Of a stretch of 22,075 nt of DNA, positions 7,034-16,300 are shown piece by piece. The notes beneath the pieces were generated by a model. It was not told where the DNA came from, ran no database searches, and worked only from the letters and a program-made list of their open reading frames with translations. The translations under genes were made by a program, and so were the position numbers. The DNA is from Candidatus Cloacimonadota bacterium. Lineage in GTDB: Bacteria > Cloacimonadota > Cloacimonadia > Cloacimonadales > TCS61. Each line of letters starts with the position of its first letter. Within the stretch, counting starts at the first letter, position 1. The stretch is taken from the NCBI GenBank assembly GCA_021108055.1, contig JAIORR010000340.1:1-22075 (forward strand), given 5' to 3'.

Positions 7034-7830
7034 TTTTTCTTTAGAAGCACAATCAGGGCAATGATGCTTCCTGCTGCCATTATCGAACATAATATCTGTC
7101 CCATCGTCATAAATCCGATCAGGTAGCCAAAATGAGCGTCCGGTTCCCGCACAAATTCTATAAGAAATCTGAACAAACCATAAAGACCGATCCAACTCCA
7201 GAAAACAACACCGGGTTTCTTGACTTTTCTAAATAGAAAATATGTTATTAAAAACAAAAGTATTCCTTCCATAAATGCTTCGTAAAGCTGAGAAGGGTGA
7301 CGGGGTTTTGTATAATCGCTTATTTTCCCGAGATGATCATAAATTGGAAATTTCATTCCCCACGGTTTATCTGTGATCCTTCCATAAAGTTCGGCATTTA
7401 TGAAATTTCCTATCCTGCCAAAGAATAATCCGATAGAAACCAGCGGCATTATCGGGTCTGCCAGTTGATAAAAGTTGTATTTATATTTTCTGCTGAAAAG
7501 ATATCCGAATAAAATTACACCTAAAGCTCCACCATGAAAAGACATTCCACCCTGCCAGACGACGAAAATTTGAAGCGGGTGATGAAGGTAGAACACAAGA
7601 TTATAAAAAATGACATAGCCGAGTCTTCCGCCGATAATGACTCCCAGCATCAAGTTGAAAAGCAGGCTTTCGTATTCATCTTTTTTCAATTTGATGTTTT
7701 TATGAGCATAATTCTTTCTTAAGAAAATGTAGGCAATAAGGAATCCAACGATATAAAAAAGTCCATACCATCGAATTTCCAATGTTCCTATTTTCAGGAT
7801 CGTGGGATCGATAACGGGAAATTTGAGCAC
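7030..7830 (-). CDS. lgt: Prolipoprotein diacylglyceryl transferase
   Basis: Lgt is an inner-membrane enzyme that transfers diacylglycerol from phosphatidylglycerol to the lipobox cysteine, the first step of lipoprotein maturation. The 266-residue multi-span protein has GGRLGYV (67-73), the WQGGMSFHGG motif (92-101), and the Lgt signature GRIGNFINAELYGR (138-151), where the usual ING is INA. RHPSQLYEA (177-185) is also intact. The start is GTG at 7830, with AGGA about eight bases upstream. It heads the run lgt, lipoprotein, purB, Psd-like, pssA, with a 4-bp overlap to the lipoprotein gene. The terminator of the preceding gene lies 42-80 bp upstream, so its promoter must be short or overlapping; I could not identify it. 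Confidence 0.96.
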   Translation of the reverse strand: MLKFPVIDPTILKIGTLEIRWYGLFYIVGFLIAYIFLRKNYAHKNIKLKKDEYESLLFNLMLGVIIGGRLGYVIFYNLVFYLHHPLQIFVVWQGGMSFHGGALGVILFGYLFSRKYKYNFYQLADPIMPLVSIGLFFGRIGNFINAELYGRITDKPWGMKFPIYDHLGKISDYTKPRHPSQLYEAFMEGILLFLITYFLFRKVKKPGVVFWSWIGLYGLFRFLIEFVREPDAHFGYLIGFMTMGQILCSIMAAGSIIALIVLLKKK

Positions 7831-7873
7831 TATTTTTTCCTTTGGTTATATGGTTATGTGCACCACAGCATTT

Positions 7874-7910
7874 ATCAAAAATAAAAACCAGCCCGAGATT
7901 TTACTCGGGT
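7874..7910 (-). terminator. Intrinsic terminator of the sorting-domain protein gene
   Basis: On the minus strand, CCCGAG-TAAAAT-CTCGGG (7909 down to 7892) forms a GC-rich 6-bp stem, followed by CTGG and the T-rich TTTTTATTTTT (about 7886-7876). It lies 13 bases past the stop at 7923 and separates this gene from the lgt operon. Confidence 0.85.
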
Positions 7911-7922
7911 CGGTAAAAGATT

Positions 7923-8930
7923 CTATTTTAAAAGCAAACATTTTTTTACTTCTTCAGTTTTTCCATTTACACTAAGTTTGTAAAAATAAATTCCAGAACT
8001 TACCGATTTTCCGGATTCATCGATACCATTCCAGATAACAGAATGATTGCCTTTGTCGAATTTACTGGCAGCAAGTTCTTTCACTTTCTGACCCTTAATA
8101 TTATAGACTATTAAATTAACTTTACTTTCTTCGGGAATTGAGAAGGATATCGTTGTCGCTGGATTAAATGGATTAGGATAGTTTTGATACAGATTAATCT
8201 GAGATTTTAATAATTCTTCATCAATAGAAAGTTGTCCTGTAAAAACAAAAATTGGACCGAAAAGGGCTGTATCACCGTCAAAAAAAATACATTCAAGCCA
8301 ATACCAATATGTTTGATTTAATTCAATATCATAATCAATAAATTCATAATCTGCCGGACAATTATTACCGTCTATTAATTCAGAAATATTAATCATGTCT
8401 TCTATATTTCCATTATCACTCCTATAGATTTTCCAACCCAAAATACTTGATTCAAATTCTGTTGACCAACCTATAATTACAAGATCATCATAATAATCTG
8501 CTATAAAATTAACAATTACAACAGGCATATCGTCTGGAATAACAATTGTTATCGGACCAAATATTTCTATTTCACCGGATTCAGATATTGATTCTAACCA
8601 ATACCAGTAAGTCTGTTCGGGATAAACAGGATATCTATCGATATAATCATAATCTGTGGGTTCGGTTGTAGTTCCTGCTCCTGGTATTAAAATAGGATTC
8701 ACTTGAATTGAATCTTGAATATTTCCGTTTTCACTACGATAAATATTCCAACCGGCATTATTTGTTTCACTTTGAGTTCCCCAACTGACTTCTGGAAAAT
8801 AATCATAGAAACTAACTGCAAAATATGTTAACTCTACAGTTATCTGAGCTGTTAAGTTAGTTCGAAGAATAAATAAGAAAGTTAAACAGAATAATAATCT
8901 TATTGAATTAATTAGATTTGTTTTTTTCAT
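7923..8930 (-). CDS. Secreted two-repeat protein with type IX-like C-terminal sorting domain
   Basis: The 335-residue precursor starts at the ATG at 8928-8930, which has GGAGG five bases upstream; the TTG at 8942 is less likely. A signal peptide ends near A28. Two tandem repeats of about 95 residues follow (roughly 30-125 and 127-222). Each has a W-x-x-x-x-E-x-x-x-x-GW-IYRS-NGNI core and later a QTYWYWLE strand, and they look like fibronectin III/Ig-type beta sandwiches. A C-terminal domain (about 245-335) begins with NYPNPFNPATTISFSIP and continues through VYNIKGQKVKEL and SGIYFYKL to KKCLLLK. In Bacteroidota-type bacteria such domains direct cargo through the outer membrane via type IX secretion and attach it to the surface. 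The native function is unknown; it may be adhesive or structural. Confidence 0.88.
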   Translation of the reverse strand: MKKTNLINSIRLLFCLTFLFILRTNLTAQITVELTYFAVSFYDYFPEVSWGTQSETNNAGWNIYRSENGNIQDSIQVNPILIPGAGTTTEPTDYDYIDRYPVYPEQTYWYWLESISESGEIEIFGPITIVIPDDMPVVIVNFIADYYDDLVIIGWSTEFESSILGWKIYRSDNGNIEDMINISELIDGNNCPADYEFIDYDIELNQTYWYWLECIFFDGDTALFGPIFVFTGQLSIDEELLKSQINLYQNYPNPFNPATTISFSIPEESKVNLIVYNIKGQKVKELAASKFDKGNHSVIWNGIDESGKSVSSGIYFYKLSVNGKTEEVKKCLLLK

Positions 8931-9012
8931 CAGAACCTCCAATTTTTCAATTTCCCCAAATGTTTTGTGTCTTCTGTAAAATATTGTAAATATTTTTTTA
9001 GCAGTTATTTTT

Positions 9013-9033
9013 TTATTTCAACAGCAAACATTT
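9013..9033 (-). pseudogene. Remnant of a second sorting-domain C-terminal tail
   Basis: On the minus strand these 21 bases read K-C-L-L-L-K-stop, the same last residues as the sorting-domain protein that ends at 7923. They match 7923-7943 at 18 of 21 positions, and all three differences are third-codon changes (CTT/CTG, TTA/TTG, TAG/TAA) that keep the peptide. No longer frame leads into it; the bases just upstream belong to the end of etfB. It looks like the last codons of a lost paralogue. Chance similarity of an AT-rich stretch cannot be excluded. Confidence 0.45.
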
Positions 9034-9044
9034 AGTTTCTATGA

Positions 9045-9827
9045 TTATTTTCCTAATTCTTTAAGTTTGTTAGATAATATTTCTACAAGTTCTTCAGAAG
9101 GAAGTTCGTATTTCTCACCATTTTTTTTCAGGTCGGGAGAAAATATCTTTATAACTTGAGTAGGAGAACCGTTCAATCCTACAATGTTTTCATCCAACTC
9201 CAGATCACTCGCTGTCCATGTTTTCATTTCAGTCTTTTTTGCATTTCTTTTTCCACGCAAAGAGGGCAGCCTGGGAATGTTTATTTCTTTAACAACAGAT
9301 ATCACCGCCGGCAAAGGCATTTCTACTCTGTCATAACCGTCTTCCATTAGTCTTTGAACCGTGATCCTGTCATTTTTGATATCTTCTACCTTTCTTACAA
9401 AACATGTCTGGGGAAGTCCAAGGTGAGTTGCAACACCCGGTCCCACCTGGGCGGTATCTCCATCGATAGCCTGCTGTCCGAAAAGAATAATATTATACTC
9501 TTCCACTTTTTTAATTGCTTCGGCAAGGGTTAAACTGGTTGCCAGGGTATCTGCGCCGGCAAATTTGCGGTCTGTAAGAAGAATGATCTCATCCACACCG
9601 ATCGCAACAGCTTCACGAAGAGCACTTTCCACCTGCGGCGGTCCCATACTGATGGCAGTGATCTTCCCGCCGTATTTTTCTTTCAGCCTGATGGCTTCTT
9701 CGATCGCGTAAAGATCAAATGGATTGATTATGCTTTCCACTCCTTCTCTGATGAGTGTGTTTGTATCGGGGTCTATCTTGATGTCCGTGGTATCGGGAAC
9801 TTGTTTTATACAGACGATAAAATTCAT
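9045..9827 (-). CDS. etfB: Electron transfer flavoprotein subunit beta
   Basis: EtfB pairs with EtfA in a cytosolic flavoprotein that carries electrons between acyl-CoA dehydrogenases (or other flavin enzymes) and a quinone or ferredoxin pathway. The 260-residue protein has the family pattern: CIKQVPDT (6-13), NPFDLYAIEEAIRLKEKYGG (36-55), GADTLATS, FGQQAIDGDTAQVGP (nucleotide binding) and the late LPSLRGKRNAKK signature. The ATG at 9827 follows GGAG by about nine bases. It is the last gene of the SLBB-epimerase-aminotransferase run, 12 bp after the aminotransferase gene. No etfA, acyl-CoA dehydrogenase or ferredoxin gene is nearby, which is unusual because etfA normally sits directly beside etfB. 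The downstream neighbour is a remnant and a secreted protein, suggesting rearrangement. Confidence 0.93.
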   Translation of the reverse strand: MNFIVCIKQVPDTTDIKIDPDTNTLIREGVESIINPFDLYAIEEAIRLKEKYGGKITAISMGPPQVESALREAVAIGVDEIILLTDRKFAGADTLATSLTLAEAIKKVEEYNIILFGQQAIDGDTAQVGPGVATHLGLPQTCFVRKVEDIKNDRITVQRLMEDGYDRVEMPLPAVISVVKEINIPRLPSLRGKRNAKKTEMKTWTASDLELDENIVGLNGSPTQVIKIFSPDLKKNGEKYELPSEELVEILSNKLKELGK

Positions 9828-9839
9828 TTTCTTGAACTC

Positions 9840-10943
9840 CTATTTATAAAATTCTCGAATCATTTTGATCACATAATCCTGCTGTTCTTTTGTTATCTCA
9901 GAGAAAACCGGAATCGACAGCACCTTTTTTGTCATTTCTTCTGCGATCGGGAAGTCACCTTCCTTGTATTCAAGGTAGGAAAAGCACTCCTGAAGATGCA
10001 GTGGCATAGGATAATAAATTGCACAGGAAACACCCTTTGAACGAAGATGGGAAAGAAGTTTATCACGGTCTTCTGCGATAATTGTAAATTGGTTGAATAT
10101 GGTTTTTGCTTTTTTGTGTATTACCGGAAGTTGTATTTCGGGAATGTCACTCATATTTTTGTAATAGTATTCTGCATTTTGTCTTCGTGCTTCCGACCAT
10201 TTTTCCAATGATCGCAATTTAACAAGGAGAGCTGCAGCCTGAATTGTATCGAGCCTGCTGTTCAATCCTACCCATTTATGGTAATACTGTGGATTTTCTC
10301 CATGAACGCGAAGCTGGAAAAGTTTTGCCGCCAGTTCGTCATCGTTCGTAATACACATTCCGCCATCACCCATTGCTCCCAGGTTTTTGCTTGGGAAAAA
10401 GGAAAGCGTTCCAATATCGCCGATAGAACCGGCTGTTTTTTTATCAAATTCCGCTCCGATTCCCTGTGCATTATCTTCGATAACTTTCAGGTTATGTTTT
10501 TTGGCGATAGCCATGATCTTATCCATTTCTGCCGGCTGTCCGAAAAGATGAACGGGAATTATTGCTTTTGTTCTGGAAGTAATGGCTGCTTCGATCTTAT
10601 CGGGATCGATATTGAACGTATCCGGTTTTACATCTACAAAAACAGGTTTTGCACCTACACGATGAATAGTTCCGGCAGTTGCAAAGAACGTGAAAGGTGT
10701 TGTGATAACTTCGTCATCATCTTTTATATCCAAAGCAAGAAGAGCAAGCAAAAGGGCATCTGTTCCGGAAGCACAACCGATGGCATGTTTTACCCTGCAA
10801 TATTTCTGAATTTCTTCTTCAAATTCTTTTACCTGCGGACCAAGTTTATAGGCATGAGTGGCAAATACTTTTTCCATCTCATTTTTTATATCGTTCATTA
10901 TGGGTTCATATTGCGCGTTTAGGTCTAATAAGGGTACTTTCAA
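9840..10943 (-). CDS. DegT/DnrJ/EryC1/StrS-family PLP aminotransferase (sugar aminotransferase)
   Basis: Enzymes of this family use pyridoxal phosphate to aminate keto-sugars bound to a nucleotide, supplying amino sugars for surface polysaccharides. The 367-residue protein has the standard landmarks: VPLLDLNAQY at the N-terminus, CASGTDALLLAL (57-68) for phosphate binding, TPFTFFATAG (81-90), EDNAQGIGA (155-163), and the PLP lysine K186 in FFPSKNLGAMGDGG. GLNSRLDTIQAA is the late conserved segment. The start is TTG at 10943, with AGGAG five bases upstream. It lies 8 bp after the epimerase gene and 12 bp before etfB. The epimerase neighbour suggests the two act on the same nucleotide sugar, probably a WbpE- or ArnB-like step. 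The exact substrate cannot be read from sequence. Confidence 0.9.
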   Translation of the reverse strand: MKVPLLDLNAQYEPIMNDIKNEMEKVFATHAYKLGPQVKEFEEEIQKYCRVKHAIGCASGTDALLLALLALDIKDDDEVITTPFTFFATAGTIHRVGAKPVFVDVKPDTFNIDPDKIEAAITSRTKAIIPVHLFGQPAEMDKIMAIAKKHNLKVIEDNAQGIGAEFDKKTAGSIGDIGTLSFFPSKNLGAMGDGGMCITNDDELAAKLFQLRVHGENPQYYHKWVGLNSRLDTIQAAALLVKLRSLEKWSEARRQNAEYYYKNMSDIPEIQLPVIHKKAKTIFNQFTIIAEDRDKLLSHLRSKGVSCAIYYPMPLHLQECFSYLEYKEGDFPIAEEMTKKVLSIPVFSEITKEQQDYVIKMIREFYK

Positions 10944-10951
10944 AATTTCTC

Positions 10952-11911
10952 CTATTTTTCAAAATATGCTATTATTCTTTCCAGTATTTTATCAAGGTTA
11001 TATTTGGGATTAAAATCGATCAATTTTTTTACCTTCGTAAGGTCTGGTTTTCTATGTATCATATCTTCAAAGCCTTCTTCATAGGCATCTTCGTATTTCA
11101 CATAATCAATTTTTGATCTGCTGTGTGTCATTGCTTTGATCTTTTTTGCCAGCTCGGTGATCGTGATGCTTTTGTCACTTCCGATGTTAAATATTTCGCC
11201 TTCGGCTTTTTTATTGTTCATCATTTGTATCATTCCGTTCGTAACATCATCAACATCGCAGAAACAACGTGATTGATTGCCGTCTCCGAAAATGGTAAGA
11301 GGATGATTTAGAAGAGCATTCCTGACGAATTTAGGGATAACCATTCCATACTGTCCGGTCTGACGAGGACCAACCGTATTGAAACATCTTACAATTATTA
11401 CAGGCAACTTCTTCTCACGATAATATGCCAGCGCAAGGAATTCATCGATTGCCTTTGCAGAACTATAACTCCAGCGGGAGATGTGAGTAGAACCCAGAAG
11501 TCTGTCATCTTCTTCTTTAAATGGGATGTTATCGCTTTTACCGTAGATCTCGGAAGTTGAAGCAATAAGGACTTTTTTCTTAAATTTATTTGCGAATTCC
11601 AGAACATTTTCCGTGCCGCCAATATTGGTTTGCAACGAAAGAAGCGGATTATCGATGATATATTTAACGCCCACTGCCGCTGCCATATGATATATCTGGT
11701 CACAATCTTTTATCAGTTTTTTCAGAATATCACGATTCAGGATAGAATCTATAGTATAGCTGAAATTAGAATTCCTGACAAGATGGATAATGTTTGAATA
11801 TTTTCCTGTTGAAAGATTATCTATAACGGATATTTCATGACCTTCTTCCAGCAATTTTTCTGCGAGATGAGAACCGATAAAACCAGCCCCACCGGTAATT
11901 AATATTTTCAT
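10952..11911 (-). CDS. NAD-dependent nucleotide-sugar epimerase/dehydratase (extended SDR)
   Basis: This is a 319-residue extended short-chain dehydrogenase/reductase acting in the cytosol on a nucleotide sugar. Visible motifs are the Rossmann GGAGFIG (7-13), DNLSTG (31-36), the catalytic Ser/Thr in ASTSEIYG (117-124), and Tyr149-x3-Lys153 in SYSSAKAIDE. The substrate-side segment NTVGPRQTGQYGMVIPKFV follows. The pattern is closest to UDP-glucuronate decarboxylase, GalE and WbpP-like enzymes, but the reaction (4-epimerisation, 4,6-dehydration or decarboxylation) is not resolved by eye. The ATG at 11911 has GGAGAG about five bases upstream. It sits 11 bp after the SLBB export gene and 8 bp before the DegT aminotransferase, so all three probably serve a surface glycan. 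Confidence 0.9.
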   Translation of the reverse strand: MKILITGGAGFIGSHLAEKLLEEGHEISVIDNLSTGKYSNIIHLVRNSNFSYTIDSILNRDILKKLIKDCDQIYHMAAAVGVKYIIDNPLLSLQTNIGGTENVLEFANKFKKKVLIASTSEIYGKSDNIPFKEEDDRLLGSTHISRWSYSSAKAIDEFLALAYYREKKLPVIIVRCFNTVGPRQTGQYGMVIPKFVRNALLNHPLTIFGDGNQSRCFCDVDDVTNGMIQMMNNKKAEGEIFNIGSDKSITITELAKKIKAMTHSRSKIDYVKYEDAYEEGFEDMIHRKPDLTKVKKLIDFNPKYNLDKILERIIAYFEK

Positions 11912-11922
11912 TATCTCTCCAA

Positions 11923-13251
11923 TTATTTATTTATGATACTATCAAGAACAATGTATAAAGTTGCAATTTTGGAAACAATATCCAGTGCATCGAGAGCAAA
12001 TTCCCAGCCTTTGAATTTTGGCTTTTCCGGCACAAAGATCATATCACCAACTTCAACTATCGTATTTTTGTTCGGTTTTATCCATTCTCCATTTGAAGCA
12101 CGAATCAGCCGTATCCTACTTTTGGAAACATTCCAAGAAAAACCTCCAGCCTGTTCAACATAATACAGATAATTTTTTTCCTGAATAAACGGAATTAATC
12201 CGGGATTCTTTACCTGTCCGGAAATCGCTATTGTAACTGTTTTATCCGGAATGTGAATGGCATCATTATTCTTAAGGAGCACATCAGATTTTTCGTCATT
12301 TTCTTCCCAGAGTTTACTAAAATCTACAGCAAATTTTCCTCTTTGCTGTCTCGATTTAGTTTTATAATAATTATATTCCAGATACGTCATATCTTTGGAT
12401 GACATCTTTTTCAATCGTTCAAATTCGGGATCGATAATATCTTCGATGCTCTTTCTATTTAATACGGCATTCTTAAGATAGGCATCTGCTGTGGGACCTC
12501 CTGCTTTTTTAAGAATACTCCATAATGTGGTTTTGTTTTTTTCTATAGAATATATTCCGGGATACTTAATTTCTCCGGTAATTGTTACGAATTTTTTCGG
12601 ATGAAATTTTGGAATAGAACGGATATATATTCTGTCATCAGGTTTCAATATAAGATTAGCCTCACATTGAGGATTTTCTAAAATTTCATCGAGATTAAAT
12701 GGAATAACTTCAACATCGATATTATTTTCTACAAAACGAATGATTTCCGCCTGTTTCAGATCACTATCTTCACGAAGTCCCATTGCCAGTTGAATAATAT
12801 CCAGAACCTTATCTCCGGGTGCAAGTTCATAATCTCCTTCTTTGACAACAGCACCAAAAATGGAAACTATCCTGTTAATAGGCTGAACGATAATAATATC
12901 TCCATCCATAATGTAAGGATTATTATCCTCATCACCGAGAACGAAAAATTTTTCCAGGTCTATATGCTGCTTTTCAGCACCTCTTTTAATCTCGATATTA
13001 CGCAACGACTGTAATTCTAAAAAGTTTTTTGGTACATTCAGGGTGTCTTTTATTATGTTGGACATCTTAATTGCCTGTGATACTCTGCAGGAAGGCGGAA
13101 CCATATAAACTCCCGGATTCCTGACCGCTCCTATAACAGAAACGTTATAAAGCACATTTACACTTTTTAATTGTTCAATTGATTGGGAAAATAACGAACA
13201 AAATGACAATAGAATTATTGTCAGCACTATAAGTCTTTTTATATTAAACAC
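11923..13251 (-). CDS. SLBB-domain polysaccharide export protein (Wza-like)
   Basis: The 442-residue protein has an N-terminal signal peptide (about 1-22, ending FSLFSQ) and four SLBB-type beta-grasp repeats. These begin at VSVIGAVRNPGVY (about 37), VSIFGAVVKEGDY (129), VTITGEIKYPGIY (222) and IAISGQVKNPGLI (341). A C-terminal hydrophobic stretch (about 415-440) follows and could be the outer-membrane helix used by Wza-type exporters. Such proteins form the periplasmic and outer-membrane channel for capsule or exopolysaccharide. There is no lipobox cysteine at the expected place, unlike classical Wza. The start is GTG at 13251, with GGAGG only about four bases upstream. It heads the tight run of epimerase, aminotransferase and etfB, 83 bp after mfd. 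No glycosyltransferase or tyrosine kinase partner is in view. Confidence 0.88.
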   Translation of the reverse strand: MFNIKRLIVLTIILLSFCSLFSQSIEQLKSVNVLYNVSVIGAVRNPGVYMVPPSCRVSQAIKMSNIIKDTLNVPKNFLELQSLRNIEIKRGAEKQHIDLEKFFVLGDEDNNPYIMDGDIIIVQPINRIVSIFGAVVKEGDYELAPGDKVLDIIQLAMGLREDSDLKQAEIIRFVENNIDVEVIPFNLDEILENPQCEANLILKPDDRIYIRSIPKFHPKKFVTITGEIKYPGIYSIEKNKTTLWSILKKAGGPTADAYLKNAVLNRKSIEDIIDPEFERLKKMSSKDMTYLEYNYYKTKSRQQRGKFAVDFSKLWEENDEKSDVLLKNNDAIHIPDKTVTIAISGQVKNPGLIPFIQEKNYLYYVEQAGGFSWNVSKSRIRLIRASNGEWIKPNKNTIVEVGDMIFVPEKPKFKGWEFALDALDIVSKIATLYIVLDSIINK

Positions 13252-13334
13252 ATCTCCTCCTTGCTAAAAGAAGGAAAAAATCTAAAACAGGGCTTTTTTG
13301 TCAATTTTTTCATAACAGGTAATTAACTTGTTAA

Positions 13335-16300
13335 CTATTTATTTTTTAATATGAAATGTAATATTTCCAATCCTTTTTTAAGGAATTTCGGATCGGATTT
13401 CTTTTCATCTTCTCGAAGATCAAATATAATTTTGAAATTTCTTGTTGTATCAAATCTTATAGGAAGAGCAAAATGCTCTACAAGAGAACTGATGCTCTTT
13501 CTTGAGGGTAATCTCTTGTTATCGAATTCTATAGTAAGGTTTCCTTTTGTCATAGCGAGAGAGTTCAAATTGTTTTGATGTGCTAACATTTTCAATTGGA
13601 AGAAAAGAATTGCGTTCTCTGCCTGCTTTGGAATATTTCCGAATCTGTCGGCAAGTTCGGTTTTCAAGTCATCAAACTGTTCGGATTTCTCAAAAGCCAG
13701 CATTTTCCTATAAATTTCCAACCTGTCTTTCTCGTTTGGGATGTAATTTTCCGGCAGGTAATAGTCACAATCTATTCGAATGCGATTACTCAAATGCATA
13801 TCTTTTTCTACCTGGAATTCTTCAGGTTTTTTAGAGTGAATACTCTCAATCGTCTGCTCTAACAACCTGTTATAATAATTAAATCCAATAGAATTGATGA
13901 TTCCGCTTTGTTTTGTTCCCAAAAGCGTTCCTGCACCTCGTAGTTCCATATCCCGCATTGCGATCTGGTAACCGCTTCCGAGTGATTCATATTCGGTTAA
14001 AGTTTCCAGCCTTTTCCGTGCTTCATCGTGGAGTTTCGATGGGATGATCAAATAAGCATAAGCTTTGCGATTGCTTCTGCCCACACGTCCTCTGATCTGG
14101 TATAATTGTGATAAACCGAACATATCTGCTCTGTTCACGATGATCGTGTTTGCATTGGGAATATCGATGCCGGATTCGATGATGGTGGTTGCTACCAGAA
14201 CATCGAATTTATGGTGTGCAAAATCGAGCGTAACAGATTCTAATTGCTTTTCGGGTAATTGACCGTGACCGATTGCAAAGCTTACGGTGGGAAGAAGTTT
14301 ACGCAATTCGGACGTAATGCTTTCGATAGTTTGAACCCGGTTATGAACAAAGAAGACCTGTCCACCACGGTCAACCTCCCGGTTTATCGCATCTTTTATG
14401 ATTTCTTTGTCGAAGGGAACGATAGCCGTTCTGATTGGAAGTCTTGCTTTGGGAGAAGTTCTGATGAGAGAGAGCTCCTTCAATTTGGAAAGTGCCATAT
14501 ACATTGTGCGGGGAATTGGTGTTGCACTCATATAAAGCGTATCAACATCAGATTTGATCTGGCGGAGTTTGTCTTTATGCCGCACTCCAAAGCGGTGTTC
14601 TTCATCGATGATCAGCAGTCCGAGTTTTTTGTATTTAATATCTTTTGAAAGGAGTCTGTGTGTCCCGATGGCGATGTCGATCTCACCGGTGAACAGCAGA
14701 TTAACATCTTTTTTGAGATTTGTACGGGAACGGAATCTGCTGAACATGGCAATTTTAACTGGATATTGAGCCAGCCTTTCTTTAAAAACATGATAATGCT
14801 GTTCTGCAAGCAAGGTTGTGGGAACCAGTACGGCAACCTGCCAGCCGCTCATCACAGATTTAAAAGCAGCCCGAATGGCAACTTCTGTTTTACCAAATCC
14901 AACATCACCGCAAAGAAGCCGTTCCATCGAGGAATTCATTTCCATATCAGCTTTTATTTCTTTTATAGCAGTTTCCTGATCGGGAGTATCCTCATAGATG
15001 AAGGAATCTTCCATTTCTACCTGCCAGGTGGTGTCGGGGTCGAATGAAATCCCTTTTTTTATTTTTCTCTCTGCATAAAGTTTGATGAGGTCTCTGGCTA
15101 CGAGTTCGATCTGTTTCTTTGCCCTGTTCCTGGTTTGTTCCCATTTTTTGCTTCCCAGCTTATGGATCGTAGGGGTGATTCCTTCTTCAGAAACGAATTT
15201 AGAAACCAGAGTTAGTTGGAAAGTAGGAACATAAACAATATCATTTCCGGAATATCTTAAGGTTAAACACTCAATATTGCTTCCTTCCAAGATGAGCTTT
15301 TTAAGGCCCGAATATATCCCCACTCCGTGATCTATGTGAACAACATAATCTCCGGGTTTAAGAGATTCATAATCTACGAGAGCTTCTTCTCTGGAAAACT
15401 GAGCTTGACGCCTTTTACGTTTGTAACGGCTGAAAATTTCATGATCCGTATAAATAGATAATTTTGCATCTGTAAGGTTGAAACCATTCTGAAAAACTCC
15501 AATTGAAAAATCGATCTGTTCTTCGAGATCCGGCAGTAATTCCTGCATCCGTTTACTCTGACTTTTATTATCGGACTGGATGAATATCCTGTAACCTTTG
15601 TGTAGTTTTTCTTTCAATTCTTTTTCTAAAAATTTCAGATCTGCGTGTATACTGGATTGAGAAATAACAGGGGCTTCTATTTTTGTAGAAATATCTTTAA
15701 ATTCCTGAAAAGAATTCGAGAGGAAAAAATTTGTGTAATTCCTGAAAATGCTTTTCACAAATTTCTCATTCTCAAAAATATCTTTAGGTTTCGGAATAAT
15801 TCGCTTTGTGTATTTTGTTTTGATCTTTTGAAAAAGTTCGGTCGTTTCTTCCAGAACTTCATTAAAGTAAGAATCAAAAAACTGGAACTCATCCCAGAAA
15901 ATAATGCATTCATTCCGTATAAAATATTCAAGGAAAGTTTCTACTTTAGGAAGAAGAAGGGCTGCATCAAGCTCGATGCCATCATAAAAACCGTCTTTAT
16001 GGATTCTTTCCCACAACTTTTCATCAGCATCAATATCATGAAGAGAAAATTCGCGGGAAGGAATAAGTGTGATCGTATTCAATTCTTCGCCTGTAGATCG
16101 CTGAGAACTGATAGAAAATACTCTGATAGATTCGATTTCATCTCCGAAGAATTCTATGCGGAGAGGCTTGATGGAATTGGGTCCAAAAACATCGATGATC
16201 CCGCCACGACGGGCAACTTCTCCCACTTTGGAAACCTGGAACTGGGTTTCGTATCCCATTCCTACAAGATTGGAAATAAGGAGGTCGGGGTTGTATTCGC

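Noticed and set aside
6407..7195. Longer start for the lipoprotein gene at 7195
   Set aside because: The extra 54 residues lie wholly inside lgt and would bury the lipoprotein signal sequence in the middle of the protein.
10278..10922. 214-residue open frame antisense to the DegT aminotransferase gene
   Set aside because: The aminotransferase frame contains all catalytic motifs. The antisense frame is a shadow with no ribosome binding site.
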